Shown: one piece after another, positions 17,938 to 27,418 of the stretch
Numbering within the stretch: position 1 is the first letter of the stretch
Layout: the number at the start of each line of letters is the position of its first letter
Origin: Mesorhizobium sp. B2-4-15
Lineage (GTDB): Bacteria > Pseudomonadota > Alphaproteobacteria > Rhizobiales > Rhizobiaceae
Assembly (NCBI RefSeq): GCF_006658505.1
Contig: NZ_VFUZ01000006.1
Coordinates: 124,001 to 188,000, forward strand
Direction of reading: 5' to 3'
DNA: 64,000 nt
Notes under the pieces: generated by a model
What the model saw: only the letters and a program-made list of their open reading frames with translations
The model's database searches: none
What the model was told of the DNA's origin: nothing
Translations under genes and position numbers: made by a program

Positions 17938-19935
17938 TCAACCCCCTGTCAGTTCGATATGGTGAGAGAGGCGCGTTGCCGGCGCCGGTGGTTGCGTGGC
18001 TTCGTTGCGCCACGCCTGGAACATGAGCAGAGGCCACAAATCGCGGGAATGATCTTGTTTTCCCTGCAGGTGATCGCGCCAACAGGCGCCGACCTTTGCA
18101 AAGTCGACAACTCCGTCTTCCGAGAGGCGTATTGTGGCGATGATATCCGTTGCCCAGGCGCGCAGGGGCCCTTTCAGCCAAGCTCCGACTGGAACGTCGA
18201 AACCTTGCTTGGGCCGATCGACCAGTCGCCGCGGGACATAACGATCAAGGAGCTGGCGAAGTATCCATTTACCCTTGCCATTCCGAACCTTGGCATTGGT
18301 CGGCAGTCGCCAGGCGTATTCGATGACGCGATGGTCCAGGATCGGGCACCGCCCCTCGAGGCTGTTGGCCATGGTGGCGCGATCGAGCTTCACCAGGATA
18401 TCGCCGGGCAGATAGCCGGTCATGTCGTCGAACAGCAGACGGGATAGCAGGTCGTCGAGCTCTGCTGCACGGGCCTTGGTTGCCGGCGGCCTGTGATGAA
18501 CAAGGTTGTTGGCCGAGGACTCGGTCAGCCGCTGAAGCAGTTCGTCCTCATTTGCAGCCGCGAGCAGGCGGGCGAGGCGATTCAGGCGGTCACTGCGCAA
18601 TCCGTGCCGCGCGTTCGCCGAAAGCGGCAGCCTGCCGAAGATATCTTTCCGGGAGGCCTGGGCCAGCAATCCGGCCCCAGCCGCCAACATCCGGCGAAGT
18701 GGGGATGGAAGCTCATGCTGTCTTCTGAGGCGGGCCGCCAGGAAGTGCCGGGAATAGCCCGCAAAGCACTCGTCACCACCGTCGCCCGACAGCGCTACGG
18801 TCACGTGTTGCCGGGCGAGGCGCGACACCAGCAGTGTCGGTATCTGTGACTCATCGGCGAACGGCTCGTCCCAGATCCGTGGCAGTTCCGGAATGACCTC
18901 ACGCGCGGCGGCCGGTGAAAGGTGAAGTTCGGTGTGGTCGGTGCCCAGATGTCGTGCAACCGCTGCCGCATGAGGGGCTTCGTCGAACCCGCTCTCACCG
19001 AACGCGATGGTGAAGGTGCGGACGGGCTTCCGCGACTGTGCCTGCATCAGGGCGACGACCGTCGAGCTGTCGATACCACCCGACAGAAAGGCGCCAAGCG
19101 GCACGTCGGCGACCATTCGTTCGCCGACGGCAAGGCGAAGCAGACGATCGAGCTCGGCCGTAAGTTCCTCGTCACTGCCGGTGAGCGGTTCCCGCAGCGC
19201 CGTGCTGGCGACATCGGCCAGCGACCACCAGCGTCGAATGCGACGCGCAAGCGAGCCTGCACCGCGGGTATTGGCGAAATCCGCCGCCGTCACGGAAAGG
19301 ACGGAACCGGGTGGCAGCTTGAACACGCCCTGCCAGATGCAACTGTCATCCGGCACCCACCCTTTCGAAAGCATTGTCGCCGCGGCGTCGACATCGAGTT
19401 CCGGGGCGAACCCGGGGAAACAAGTGATCGCCTTCAGCTCCGAGGCAAAGACGAGCGCCTCGCGTGTCGAGGCGACGTAGAGCGGCTTCTTGCCCATTCG
19501 GTCGCGGGCGAGGTGAAGGATACGGTTCTTCAGATCCCACAGCGCGAAAGCGAACATGCCGGCGAAGCGCGCGAGCGCGGCGTCGAGACCCCAGCTTTCA
19601 ATCGCGCACAGCATGATTTCGGTGTCGCTGGTGCCACGGAAATGGTGGCCCGCCCCTTCCAGCTCGCGGCGCAGATCGCGAAAATTGTATATCTCGCCAT
19701 TGAAGGTAATGACGTACCGGCCGCTGGCGGAGTGCATCGGCTGCCGGCCCGCCTCCGACAAGTCGACGATGGCCAGACGCCGGTGGCCGAAGGCGATCCC
19801 GGCTTCGCGGCTCATCCAAAATGCCTCGCCATCAGGTCCACGATGACGAAGGGCCGTCATCATCGGCCCGATCGCCCGTAGCGCGTTCGTATCGGCCGCG
19901 TCGGGCGCCAAGAGAATTCCAGCGATCCCGCACAT
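17938..19935 (-). CDS. asnB: Glutamine-hydrolysing asparagine synthase-like amidotransferase
   Basis: A 665-residue class II amidotransferase. The mature N-terminal nucleophile is Cys2 in MCGIAGILLAP, which fixes the start at 19935 (AGGAG 9-10 bases upstream). Glutaminase motifs HRRLAIVDLS and NGEIYNF are present. The synthetase domain has the PPi loop LSGGIDSSTV near residue 282 and SGDGGDECFAGY. It uses Gln ammonia and ATP to amidate a carboxylate. Homologues inside EPS or exosortase loci often modify something other than free aspartate, for example a uronic acid or a carrier-bound acid. It lies between the polymerase and the co-polymerase genes with 1-2 base gaps, so it is part of the EPS operon. 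Confidence 0.9.
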   Translation of the reverse strand: MCGIAGILLAPDAADTNALRAIGPMMTALRHRGPDGEAFWMSREAGIAFGHRRLAIVDLSEAGRQPMHSASGRYVITFNGEIYNFRDLRRELEGAGHHFRGTSDTEIMLCAIESWGLDAALARFAGMFAFALWDLKNRILHLARDRMGKKPLYVASTREALVFASELKAITCFPGFAPELDVDAAATMLSKGWVPDDSCIWQGVFKLPPGSVLSVTAADFANTRGAGSLARRIRRWWSLADVASTALREPLTGSDEELTAELDRLLRLAVGERMVADVPLGAFLSGGIDSSTVVALMQAQSRKPVRTFTIAFGESGFDEAPHAAAVARHLGTDHTELHLSPAAAREVIPELPRIWDEPFADESQIPTLLVSRLARQHVTVALSGDGGDECFAGYSRHFLAARLRRQHELPSPLRRMLAAGAGLLAQASRKDIFGRLPLSANARHGLRSDRLNRLARLLAAANEDELLQRLTESSANNLVHHRPPATKARAAELDDLLSRLLFDDMTGYLPGDILVKLDRATMANSLEGRCPILDHRVIEYAWRLPTNAKVRNGKGKWILRQLLDRYVPRRLVDRPKQGFDVPVGAWLKGPLRAWATDIIATIRLSEDGVVDFAKVGACWRDHLQGKQDHSRDLWPLLMFQAWRNEATQPPAPATRLSHHIELTGG

Positions 19936-19936
19936 C

Positions 19937-21196
19937 CTAATATCTCCTCTGGCGAACGATGGCGGGGATCGCTTGAGGCGTCCCCGCGACAAGGCAGAGC
20001 GTCACGGAGAACCACACGATCGGATGGCGGATAATCAGGTGCGGAGCACTGAACACAACGATCGATACCATGAGCGCCACGAGGGCATCCAATCTCGCAC
20101 GCCAGGCGGACAAGGCGGCGGAGCCGAGGATCCACAAGAGCGCCATGACTGAAATCAAGCCACCCTGGGTATAGAGATCGAGGATCGTGCTATGGGCCTC
20201 GAAAGGCCGAGGCAGAAACTGCTGATTGGTGATGGGGGGACGTTCAAGGTGAGGCCCGGGGCCGAGGCCGAGCGACCCAGATCTTGCTCCCTTGTCCAGT
20301 GCCTCGTCCCAAAGGTAGAGGCGAAGCTCGGCGGTTTCCGCGGTCGCTTGCCCGCCCTTGTCCTTGGTAAGGCTCTTGGCGAAGTTTTCGGCGCTGGCGG
20401 CGTCGCCGAGGGCGTAAGGCGCGACGGAGATCGCCAACGGAACGAACGCAACCGTGAACAGGAGGGCAATTTGCCGTGAAAGGCTGACCTTGCCGCCATC
20501 GATTGCAAGCCAAGCCCGAATCCGCAGCCCGAGAAGGATCAGGCAAGCCAGGATTGTCGTGTAGAGATAGGTATCGCTCTTTGTCAGCCTTCCGACGTAG
20601 AAGGTGAGGATCAGGCTGGTTAACCCAAGGCACCTCCCCCACGGATTGCGGGTGGTTACGGCAAGATGCAGGGCCAGCGGACCAAGGAGAGCGCAATAGA
20701 GCGCAAGCTGGTTCGGATTGTCGGACCAACCGCTGAAGCGGTCCCAATACCAGGGATTGACGCCAGATTGATGGATCCAGCCCCACCCAAGCCCCAGTTG
20801 AACAACAAAGCATGCATTCGCGACGGCAATGATCCACCAGCCCGTGTTGCGTAGACGGCGACCGGCGTCGGGCTCCGCCGCGGCCAGGCAGGTGATGAAG
20901 ACCAACAGCACATACGCCATCGTGTCATGCATCAACGGAGCGATGAACAGGACGGTCGTCAGATAGCCGACGATCGTCCCAACACTCAGGGCAAGCGTCA
21001 GGATCAGCCAGAAACGTGCAAGCTGGGCCAGGGCCGGCGTGAACTCCAATCGGCCGCCCGCGAGAACCCGCACGATCGACAGCAATATCCAAAGCGCGAG
21101 GAACAATTCGCTGTAGCCGAACGGCAGGCCTGGGATGCTGAGTCGGACCGCATAGGACATTGCGATGCCGCAGGCCAGGAGCGCATCACGGATCAT
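19937..21196 (-). CDS. Wzy/ExoQ-like O-antigen polymerase or ligase
   Basis: A 419-residue polytopic membrane protein with about 10-12 hydrophobic segments and a large extracytoplasmic loop before the last spans. In that loop is the O-antigen ligase/polymerase-type stretch GLGPGPHLERP then PFEAHSTILDLYTQGG, with the His-rich part matching the Wzy_C pattern (G-x-G ... H-N/S). It probably joins repeat units at the outer face of the inner membrane. I set the start at the ATG 21196, which overlaps the glycosyltransferase stop by 4 bases (ATGA); an open frame continues upstream without need. It precedes asnB by one base. Confidence 0.82.
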   Translation of the reverse strand: MIRDALLACGIAMSYAVRLSIPGLPFGYSELFLALWILLSIVRVLAGGRLEFTPALAQLARFWLILTLALSVGTIVGYLTTVLFIAPLMHDTMAYVLLVFITCLAAAEPDAGRRLRNTGWWIIAVANACFVVQLGLGWGWIHQSGVNPWYWDRFSGWSDNPNQLALYCALLGPLALHLAVTTRNPWGRCLGLTSLILTFYVGRLTKSDTYLYTTILACLILLGLRIRAWLAIDGGKVSLSRQIALLFTVAFVPLAISVAPYALGDAASAENFAKSLTKDKGGQATAETAELRLYLWDEALDKGARSGSLGLGPGPHLERPPITNQQFLPRPFEAHSTILDLYTQGGLISVMALLWILGSAALSAWRARLDALVALMVSIVVFSAPHLIIRHPIVWFSVTLCLVAGTPQAIPAIVRQRRY

Positions 21197-22416
21197 TGCC
21201 GCGCCTCCCACAGTCGGGGGCTCCGCGCGCTCTCTTCCATCAGGATCGCGGGGGCTGATCGAGCTAGACTGCCCCGGTACTTTGCCCCGAGGACGGTCTT
21301 GTACAGCTCGCAATACTGATCGACGACCCACGACAGCGAAAAGCGCTCCCGGACAAGTCCGACGGAACGGCCGCCCATGATTTTTCCACGGGCGCGATCG
21401 GACAGGATCTCGATTATCCTGGATGCGAAGCCATCCACATCGCGCGGCGTGACGAGATAACCGTTCCAGCCATCTTCAACCACGTCATTGCAGCCGGGCA
21501 TCCGCGAGGCGACGATCGGCAATCCGGACAATCCCGCCTCCAGCAGGACACGCGGAATACCCTCGCGATATTGCGTCGGAAACGCGAACAGATCGGCCAT
21601 GCCAAGGAGGGCCGGAACATCCTGTCGCGATCCCAAGGCAATGACGTGAGGCGCATATCGATCGATATCGGCCTTGTTGACCGCGAACGGTCCCTCCGAG
21701 TCCTGCGGACCGACAAGGACGAAACGCGCATCGGGTCTTTCGGAAAGGACACGGGGAACCGCCTTGAGGAGGGTCGGAATCCCCTTCTGGCGGGTCAGGC
21801 GGCCGACAAAGATTATGATTTCGGCCGACTGAAGCCCAAGGCTCTCGCGCATCGTCGTGGCCGAAGGGCCACGATACCTTGCTGTCGAGAATGCCGTCGG
21901 GTCGATGCCAGAACTGCGGACCAGCCGCGCTTTGTCGTGACCAACCAGCCGATAGCGTTCGAAGAAGGCCTGATCGTCGCGATTCTGGAAGACGGTCATG
22001 GCTGTCCATAAGGATGCCAGTCCCTGAAGGCCGCAAAAGATCGGACGCAAGGCCAGAGCCCGCGGTTCGAGGGACGAGAATGTCCAACCAAGGCCATTGA
22101 TGGTGCGGACAACCGGCACCTGCCCGCGCACGGCCAAAGGGGTCAGAAGATTGGGCTTGGTGTCGAAACTTTGAACGATGTCCGGACGCAGTTCCGACAT
22201 CAATTTGCGGACCGCGCCAAGAGCGCCCCATTCCCCGCCGCCACTGGTAAAGCGGTCAAATCCCAATCGGCGATGCGCAATGCCATGAAGAGAGAAGGCG
22301 TTGCCCACATCGCTCGATACGGCGGTGACCCGGAAGCCCCTTTCGCGCAGCGCCAGCAGGAACGGAATTCTAAGACGATGATCCTCGCCTCCAACACAGA
22401 CCAGGTGGGGGTTCAT
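21193..22416 (-). CDS. Family 4-type glycosyltransferase (GT-B fold)
   Basis: A 407-residue cytoplasmic or membrane-associated glycosyltransferase. The N-terminal half has VCVGGEDHRLR and QSFDTKPNLLTPLA. The C-terminal half contains IIIFVGRLTRQKGIPTLL, the nucleotide-sugar motif EGIPRVLLEAGLSGLPIV and DGWNGYLV, all typical of group 1 (GT4) transferases and close to the PglA/WbpX-type subset. The start at 22416 has GGAGGGG just upstream. It is the first gene of a minus-strand block (transferase, polymerase, AsnB, co-polymerase, flippase). Notably only one ordinary glycosyltransferase is visible, so other transferases needed for the repeat unit must be outside this window or the repeat is short. 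Confidence 0.88.
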   Translation of the reverse strand: MNPHLVCVGGEDHRLRIPFLLALRERGFRVTAVSSDVGNAFSLHGIAHRRLGFDRFTSGGGEWGALGAVRKLMSELRPDIVQSFDTKPNLLTPLAVRGQVPVVRTINGLGWTFSSLEPRALALRPIFCGLQGLASLWTAMTVFQNRDDQAFFERYRLVGHDKARLVRSSGIDPTAFSTARYRGPSATTMRESLGLQSAEIIIFVGRLTRQKGIPTLLKAVPRVLSERPDARFVLVGPQDSEGPFAVNKADIDRYAPHVIALGSRQDVPALLGMADLFAFPTQYREGIPRVLLEAGLSGLPIVASRMPGCNDVVEDGWNGYLVTPRDVDGFASRIIEILSDRARGKIMGGRSVGLVRERFSLSWVVDQYCELYKTVLGAKYRGSLARSAPAILMEESARSPRLWEARQ

Positions 22417-22808
22417 CCTGCCCCTCCAGGACGCCGGCGGTATCCCGGTCGCGCGAAATGGCTGGCTCTAGAATCTGCTCTCATGGTCCGGCTTCATTGC
22501 CCCTATGCGCACGACACCCAAATCCACGCTAGGAGCAGGCCTTCCCGCTGTCCTCGTCTGTTTGAATGAAGCAGGGCTTCAATGATGCGGCGATGCACCT
22601 GAACCCCTTCATGTCGGATCGGCGAGTTCGGCCGGAATCATTCGTTCTAACGATGCCACGGCCAAGATGGTCGCGTACGACACTGCAAAGCCGGTCAGCA
22701 AAAAAGGGGGTCGTGTTGGAAGCGTTCGAGCGCACGCGTTCTTCAGAAGGCCTGCCTTTGCGCGCCTTGCAGTCCGTCCCGAGGCCGGCGAAGGAGCGGG
22801 ATGTCGCG
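22417..22808. other. Divergent promoter region upstream of the A-T-TE gene
   Basis: About 392 bases separate the minus-strand glycosyltransferase block from the plus-strand adenylation gene. The frame of the latter stays open back to 22566, so a longer N-terminus is possible, but the upstream residues look non-homologous. I see no clear hexamers, repeats or hairpins. Confidence 0.35.
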
Positions 22809-25487
22809 ATGACGCGCGACAATGGTGCTCAAGACGGTTTCACATGGAAGCAGGCATCCACCCGCCCTCTGGACATGGACGGACCGGCAAGCACTGCCTT
22901 CCAAACGATGTGCGATGACTTCTCCGAAAAATCGGCGTTCTGGCACCTCGAGAGAATTGTCGGGAAATATCCGGACAAGATCGCGATCAGCGACGGCTCG
23001 ACATCCCTCAGCTTCCTGGAATTGTTGAACGCGGTCCAAAACCTGGCAGGTGCGATTGCCGGTTCAGTTCCAATGGGTGCGGCAGTCGGGCTTCTGATCG
23101 GGAATACCCTCTGGTACCCGGTGGCCATGCTTGCCGCCATGCGTGCGGGCAGGCCCGCCGTGCCGCTAAACCCCCGGGATCCATTTCAGCGCCTCGCGGC
23201 GATTGCCGCCAGCGCGGGACTGGCTGCAATCGTAAGGCCAGGGCCGGGCAAGCCGGCAGGCTGGCCTGATGCCTCGTCCCTGAAATGGATCGATGCGGGA
23301 AGCTGCATGGCCGCAACGCCGGACGGCATTCTACCGGCGCTGCCACCAGACGTGCCGGTCGATTCGCCGGCGATCGTCCTGTACACGTCAGGCAGCACCG
23401 GAGCCCCGAAAGGCGTCGTGAACAGCCAGCGGGCGATCCTCCAGCGGGTGCAGCAATATGTCGATGCTTGCCACATCGGCCCCGACGATGCGTTCATGCC
23501 GTTGACCGGCCCGGCGACGATCGCGGGCTGCCGCGAGATGATGACCCCGATGCTGTGCGGCGCCACATTGTATCTTTTGGACATTGAGAGTGCCGGCATC
23601 CGCGCTGCGCGCGACAATTTCCAAAAATGGCGGGTGACGATCGCCTATCTCGTGCCGGCGCTGCTGCGTGTGTTGATGACCGATTCAGCGCCGGACGCAT
23701 TCTCGTCACTGCGGGTCGTGCGGGTCGGCGGAGAAAAAGTGTTGTGGTCCGACATCGACCGGCTTCGCGACAATGTCCCTGAGTCCTGCCTTGTCCAGAT
23801 CAGCTATTCGTCCACGGAAACGACCGGCACGCAGTGGTTCCTGCCGAGGGATTACCCGGAGTGCGGCGCGACGGTCCCGGTCGGCTTCGTCCTTCCCGGC
23901 ATCGAATACACCGTGGTGGATGAGAATGGATACGAGGTCGCCCCCGGCGACGAAGGGGAGTTGCTGATCAGGGGCAACTACACCACGCTCGGCTATTGGG
24001 CGGACGGGGGACATGTCCCTCTTCGTGCAAGCTCCGCCAATCCCCGGCTTCGGATCTTCGCAACCGGCGATCTGGTCAAGGTCGACGGCACCGGAATGAT
24101 GTGGATCGTCGGACGAAAGGGACGCCAGATAAAGATCAACGGAAGACGGGTCGAGCCTGCCGAACTGGAACTCGTCCTGCGCCGGGCGCCCCAAGTGAGT
24201 GATGCCGTCGCCGTGGTGACGGACGCGAACGAACTGGTGGCCTTTGTCGTTCCCGCGAGAACTGGCGCAAGCGAAATCATACCCGAATTGCGGGACTTGA
24301 TCAGGACAGCCCTGCCGCCGGCAGTTCATCCAACGCGACTGCACAGTATTGCCGAGATACCGCAGCTCAAGGGCGGCAAGGTCGACACTGTCAAGTTGCG
24401 GGAACTGGATCGCGCACTGAACGCGCAAGACGCCCAGAGCCCGCCAGACGCCCGGCAGGCGGTGAACCCGCTCGATTTCGAAGGCGTGGCAGCGGCCGTA
24501 TGGGAGAGGATACTTCCCGGCAAGAAGGCGGCTGGCAGCCATTGGGACGATGCCGGCGGCGATTCACTGAAGCTGCTGCAATTCGTCATGGAACTTGAGA
24601 CGGCTCTGGGACGGGAACTCAACTTGGATGCCTTCACCGTCGGAATGAGTTTTGCCGACGTCGTCAGGGCAGCGTCCGCAGGGCAAGATACAAGCGGCGT
24701 GCTCGTCGAGGCGTCCGACCCCAGGCCGCTTTTGTTTATTGTGCCGGGATCGATCGGCTACGGGCCAAGCCTGGCGGCTTTCGGTGTCGAGATGAGCGAT
24801 GTCGCCAGGGTTGTCGCCATTCGCTATGGCGACCTCAACGATCTACTGAAGGGGCATGGCACCATACCGCGGATGGTGGATGCGGTTGTCGAGCAGATCA
24901 GCCAGGTCCAGCCTGATGGCGACGTGAAGCTGATCGGCTATTCGCTTGGCGGCGGCGTCGCGTTCGAGGTTGCCGCCAAACTTGTTGCAGCGGGTCGATC
25001 GGTCACGTTCCTGGGAATCCTCGACACCAATATCGGGCCTGGGCAGCACGATTACCGTGAAACTCTCGCTCGCACCGTCCAGCGCATCCGTTCGCATAGA
25101 GTGACGGCGGATCGCATGATGTTACGGGCTCTCGCGAAAGCATTTGCCAGATTTGGCGCTGAAGCCCTGCTCGCCAGGGGCATCGACTGGCTGAAATGGA
25201 GGGCTTTCGCCAGAGTGCGGTTCATTTTGCGCCTTGAGCTTGAGGAAATCCTGCGGATGCGCGCATTTGGGCAATGGCTGGCGCAACCGAAGACCGCGTT
25301 GCCGATTACCGCCACCCTGTTTCGATGCAGGCGTACAGGGGTTCCGACGGATCTTGGCTGGAGTGCCTTTTTTGCCGATCTGAGCATAGTCCCGATCCTC
25401 GGCGGACACCTCGATATGCTCATCGAACCGTATCTGAGCCACAACCGTCCTTTGATAGAAAGAGCCTTTCTGGTGAGCGGCGCATAG
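22809..25487 (+). CDS. Single-module NRPS-like protein: adenylation, carrier, thioesterase
   Basis: About 892 residues. The adenylation domain has the A3 loop YTSGSTGAPKGVV (near residue 192), A5 SYSSTETTG, A7 FATGDLVKVDG (near 418), A8 GRKGRQIKINGRRVEPAE and the A10 Lys in GGKVDTVKL. A phosphopantetheine carrier follows (DDAGGDSLKLLQF, Ser near 584). A type I thioesterase closes the chain, with GYSLGGG (Ser near 710), an Asp in GILDTN and His in GGHLD near 864. There is no condensation domain, so it activates and releases or transfers one acyl unit. The ATG at 22809 follows AAGGAG at about 12 bases. It sits divergently next to the EPS operon and near asnB, suggesting an amino-acyl decoration (inference). 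Confidence 0.87.
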   Translation: MTRDNGAQDGFTWKQASTRPLDMDGPASTAFQTMCDDFSEKSAFWHLERIVGKYPDKIAISDGSTSLSFLELLNAVQNLAGAIAGSVPMGAAVGLLIGNTLWYPVAMLAAMRAGRPAVPLNPRDPFQRLAAIAASAGLAAIVRPGPGKPAGWPDASSLKWIDAGSCMAATPDGILPALPPDVPVDSPAIVLYTSGSTGAPKGVVNSQRAILQRVQQYVDACHIGPDDAFMPLTGPATIAGCREMMTPMLCGATLYLLDIESAGIRAARDNFQKWRVTIAYLVPALLRVLMTDSAPDAFSSLRVVRVGGEKVLWSDIDRLRDNVPESCLVQISYSSTETTGTQWFLPRDYPECGATVPVGFVLPGIEYTVVDENGYEVAPGDEGELLIRGNYTTLGYWADGGHVPLRASSANPRLRIFATGDLVKVDGTGMMWIVGRKGRQIKINGRRVEPAELELVLRRAPQVSDAVAVVTDANELVAFVVPARTGASEIIPELRDLIRTALPPAVHPTRLHSIAEIPQLKGGKVDTVKLRELDRALNAQDAQSPPDARQAVNPLDFEGVAAAVWERILPGKKAAGSHWDDAGGDSLKLLQFVMELETALGRELNLDAFTVGMSFADVVRAASAGQDTSGVLVEASDPRPLLFIVPGSIGYGPSLAAFGVEMSDVARVVAIRYGDLNDLLKGHGTIPRMVDAVVEQISQVQPDGDVKLIGYSLGGGVAFEVAAKLVAAGRSVTFLGILDTNIGPGQHDYRETLARTVQRIRSHRVTADRMMLRALAKAFARFGAEALLARGIDWLKWRAFARVRFILRLELEEILRMRAFGQWLAQPKTALPITATLFRCRRTGVPTDLGWSAFFADLSIVPILGGHLDMLIEPYLSHNRPLIERAFLVSGA

Positions 25488-25799
25488 CGCGTGGACGACC
25501 GCCATCCGCACTCTCCGAAGCGGCTGGAATGAACCAGCGCGATCCTACGCTTTCTGCAGTCCACAACAAAATCCAGCAGTGCCGCCGAGGCAGGAACAGT
25601 CCAGTCCTGCCTTGCCACGCTGGAAATATCCCTGAACAATCAACAAGCCCGGAACCAGGAGCAACGTCCCATCGCGTGGACCTTTCCTCGCCGTGATCAA
25701 TGATTCTATCAACGAGCGTCCGTATTTGATTTGGTTCTAATATACCCTTTCCAATAGGCAGGCGTGGGGCACCTACCGAATCAGACGAAGGATATTTGC
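25488..25799. other. Non-coding gap upstream of the RTX gene
   Basis: About 312 bases hold no gene I can support. The distal part (25690-25760) becomes AT-richer, with a TAATAT at 25738-25743 that could be a -10 element but lacks an obvious -35. I see no terminator for the preceding gene. Confidence 0.35.
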
Positions 25800-27323
25800 A
25801 TGACAACCCTCCATTACGCCTCGGGTGGATCGGCCTCCGAGGTCGCAAACGCCGGATTCAATCTAGTCGACGTTTCATCCGTGGACGAACTCAACGCCCT
25901 GCCGGCGGGCACGAAAGGTCTGGTCTGGCTCGATGAAGCCAATGGGGCAACCTCGTCCTTCATCCAGAAAGTCACGCCCTTTATCGGCAATCCGAAAGCG
26001 TTCGGATTCTTCCTTGTCGATGAGCCGGACCCCACCGGCAAATGGGGAACCTATGCCACCGCCGCGAACCTGAAGGCGGAATCCGACTGGATCCACACCA
26101 ACGTGCCGGGCGCCAAGACCTTCATCACCATGATGAACATGGGGTCTTCCGCAAATCCCGATTTCTCAAACACCTATAATCCCGCCAACACACATATCGA
26201 CTATTACGGGCTGGACCCGTATCCGGTGCGCACCGGGACAAGCACGGTCGACTACAACATGATCGACAGGACCGTGGCCGCGGCTGTCGCTTCGGGGGTC
26301 CCGCTCAACCAGATCGTTCCAGTTTATCAGACGTTCGGGGGCGGCAGCTACACGACCGATACGGGCGGCCAATATGTCCTTCCGACCGCCGCCCAGGAAC
26401 AGACCATGCTGGACCACTGGTCCAAGCTGGTTCCGTCGCCCGCCTTCGACTATGCCTATGCATGGGGTTCCCAGCAGGGCGACACGGCACTTGGAAACTC
26501 GCCGGCGTTGCAAGCCCTCTTCCTTCAACACAACCAAGGCACCGCAAGCGTGCCTCCGGCCAGCGACACGACTTCGTCCGGCACCACTGTGCCCTCGACC
26601 AGCGATACGACTTCGTCCATCACCCCACCTTCGACCAGCACCACCCCTCCGATCAGCACCGCGCCTTCGACCGGCGATCACGTTTTCTACGGCACCGGCC
26701 GCGCGGATGTACTTCACGGCACCACCGGCGCCGACACGATGATCGGTGGCGGCTACAACGACACCTATTATGTCAACAACCCTGGCGACAAGGTGGTGGA
26801 ACTGAAGGGCGCAGGCAACGATACCGTGCTGGCATCGGTGAGCTATGCACTGTCGGCCGGCTCGGAAATCGAGCATCTCGCCACCACGAGCCGGGCCGGC
26901 ACCACTGCCATCAACCTCACGGGAAACGAGTTCTCGCAGACCATACAGGGTAATGCCGGCAACAACGTCATCAATGGCGGCGGCGGGCAAGATGTGCTGA
27001 CAGGAAATGGAGGCAAGGACGTCTTCGTCTTCAATTCCGCCCTCAAGGCAGGCAATGTCGACAAGATCACCGACTTCAATGTGACGCAGGACAAGATCCA
27101 GCTCGACCACACGGTGTTTGCCGGGCTTCAGGTCGGCGCCCTTCCCGCTGATGCGTTTCACACCGGCAGGGGTGCGCATGCCAGTACCGACCACATTATC
27201 TACAACAGTTCGACCGGAGCCCTCTCCTTCGACAGCGATGGTGCCGGCAGCGCTCATCAGATCCAGTTTGCCGCTCTTTCTCCGCATCTGTCGTTGACGG
27301 CATCCTCGTTCGTCGTGACGTGA
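25800..27323 (+). CDS. Secreted RTX protein with glycoside-hydrolase-like N-terminal domain
   Basis: A 507-residue protein with no N-terminal signal peptide. Residues 1-~245 look like a (beta/alpha)8 glycosidase: FFLVDEPDP with an acidic pair, DYYGLDPYPV, VPVYQTFGGG and YAYAWGSQQGD on successive strands. A Ser/Thr/Pro repeat linker spans about 250-297. From about 299 onward are calcium-binding nonapeptides (GTGRADVLHG, GADTMIGGGYNDTYY, GNNVINGGGGQDVLTGNG) and the C-terminal FVFNSALKAGNVDKITDF module seen in type I secreted proteins. GAAGGA precedes the ATG at 25800. It is probably exported by the ABC transporter at 1-1270 and trims or releases the EPS, in the manner of ExsH/PlyA glycanases (inference). 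Confidence 0.85.
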   Translation: MTTLHYASGGSASEVANAGFNLVDVSSVDELNALPAGTKGLVWLDEANGATSSFIQKVTPFIGNPKAFGFFLVDEPDPTGKWGTYATAANLKAESDWIHTNVPGAKTFITMMNMGSSANPDFSNTYNPANTHIDYYGLDPYPVRTGTSTVDYNMIDRTVAAAVASGVPLNQIVPVYQTFGGGSYTTDTGGQYVLPTAAQEQTMLDHWSKLVPSPAFDYAYAWGSQQGDTALGNSPALQALFLQHNQGTASVPPASDTTSSGTTVPSTSDTTSSITPPSTSTTPPISTAPSTGDHVFYGTGRADVLHGTTGADTMIGGGYNDTYYVNNPGDKVVELKGAGNDTVLASVSYALSAGSEIEHLATTSRAGTTAINLTGNEFSQTIQGNAGNNVINGGGGQDVLTGNGGKDVFVFNSALKAGNVDKITDFNVTQDKIQLDHTVFAGLQVGALPADAFHTGRGAHASTDHIIYNSSTGALSFDSDGAGSAHQIQFAALSPHLSLTASSFVVT

Positions 27324-27335
27324 ACCTTTGGAACC

Positions 27336-27370
27336 GTCAGGCCCTCATCAAAAGGGTCTGACGTTTTCTT
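27336..27370 (+). terminator. Rho-independent terminator after the RTX gene
   Basis: A 10-bp stem (GTCAGGCCCT with AGGGTCTGAC, one G-T pair) with a 7-base loop is followed by GTTTTCTT. It begins 13 bases after the RTX stop codon. It is the clearest intrinsic terminator in the window and sets the right edge of the EPS locus. Confidence 0.85.
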
Positions 27371-27418
27371 GAATATATCTCCGCGGAACGAAATCGCTTC
27401 GACGAACATTAGTTCGTC

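Noticed and set aside
22566..22808. 81-residue N-terminal extension of the A-T-TE protein
   Set aside because: It is basic and without domain similarity. The adenylation domain fits the start at 22809, although I cannot exclude a GTG near 22713.
26166..27287. A 373-codon minus-strand frame opposite the RTX gene
   Set aside because: It mirrors the Gly/Asp RTX repeats and lacks independent coding signals.
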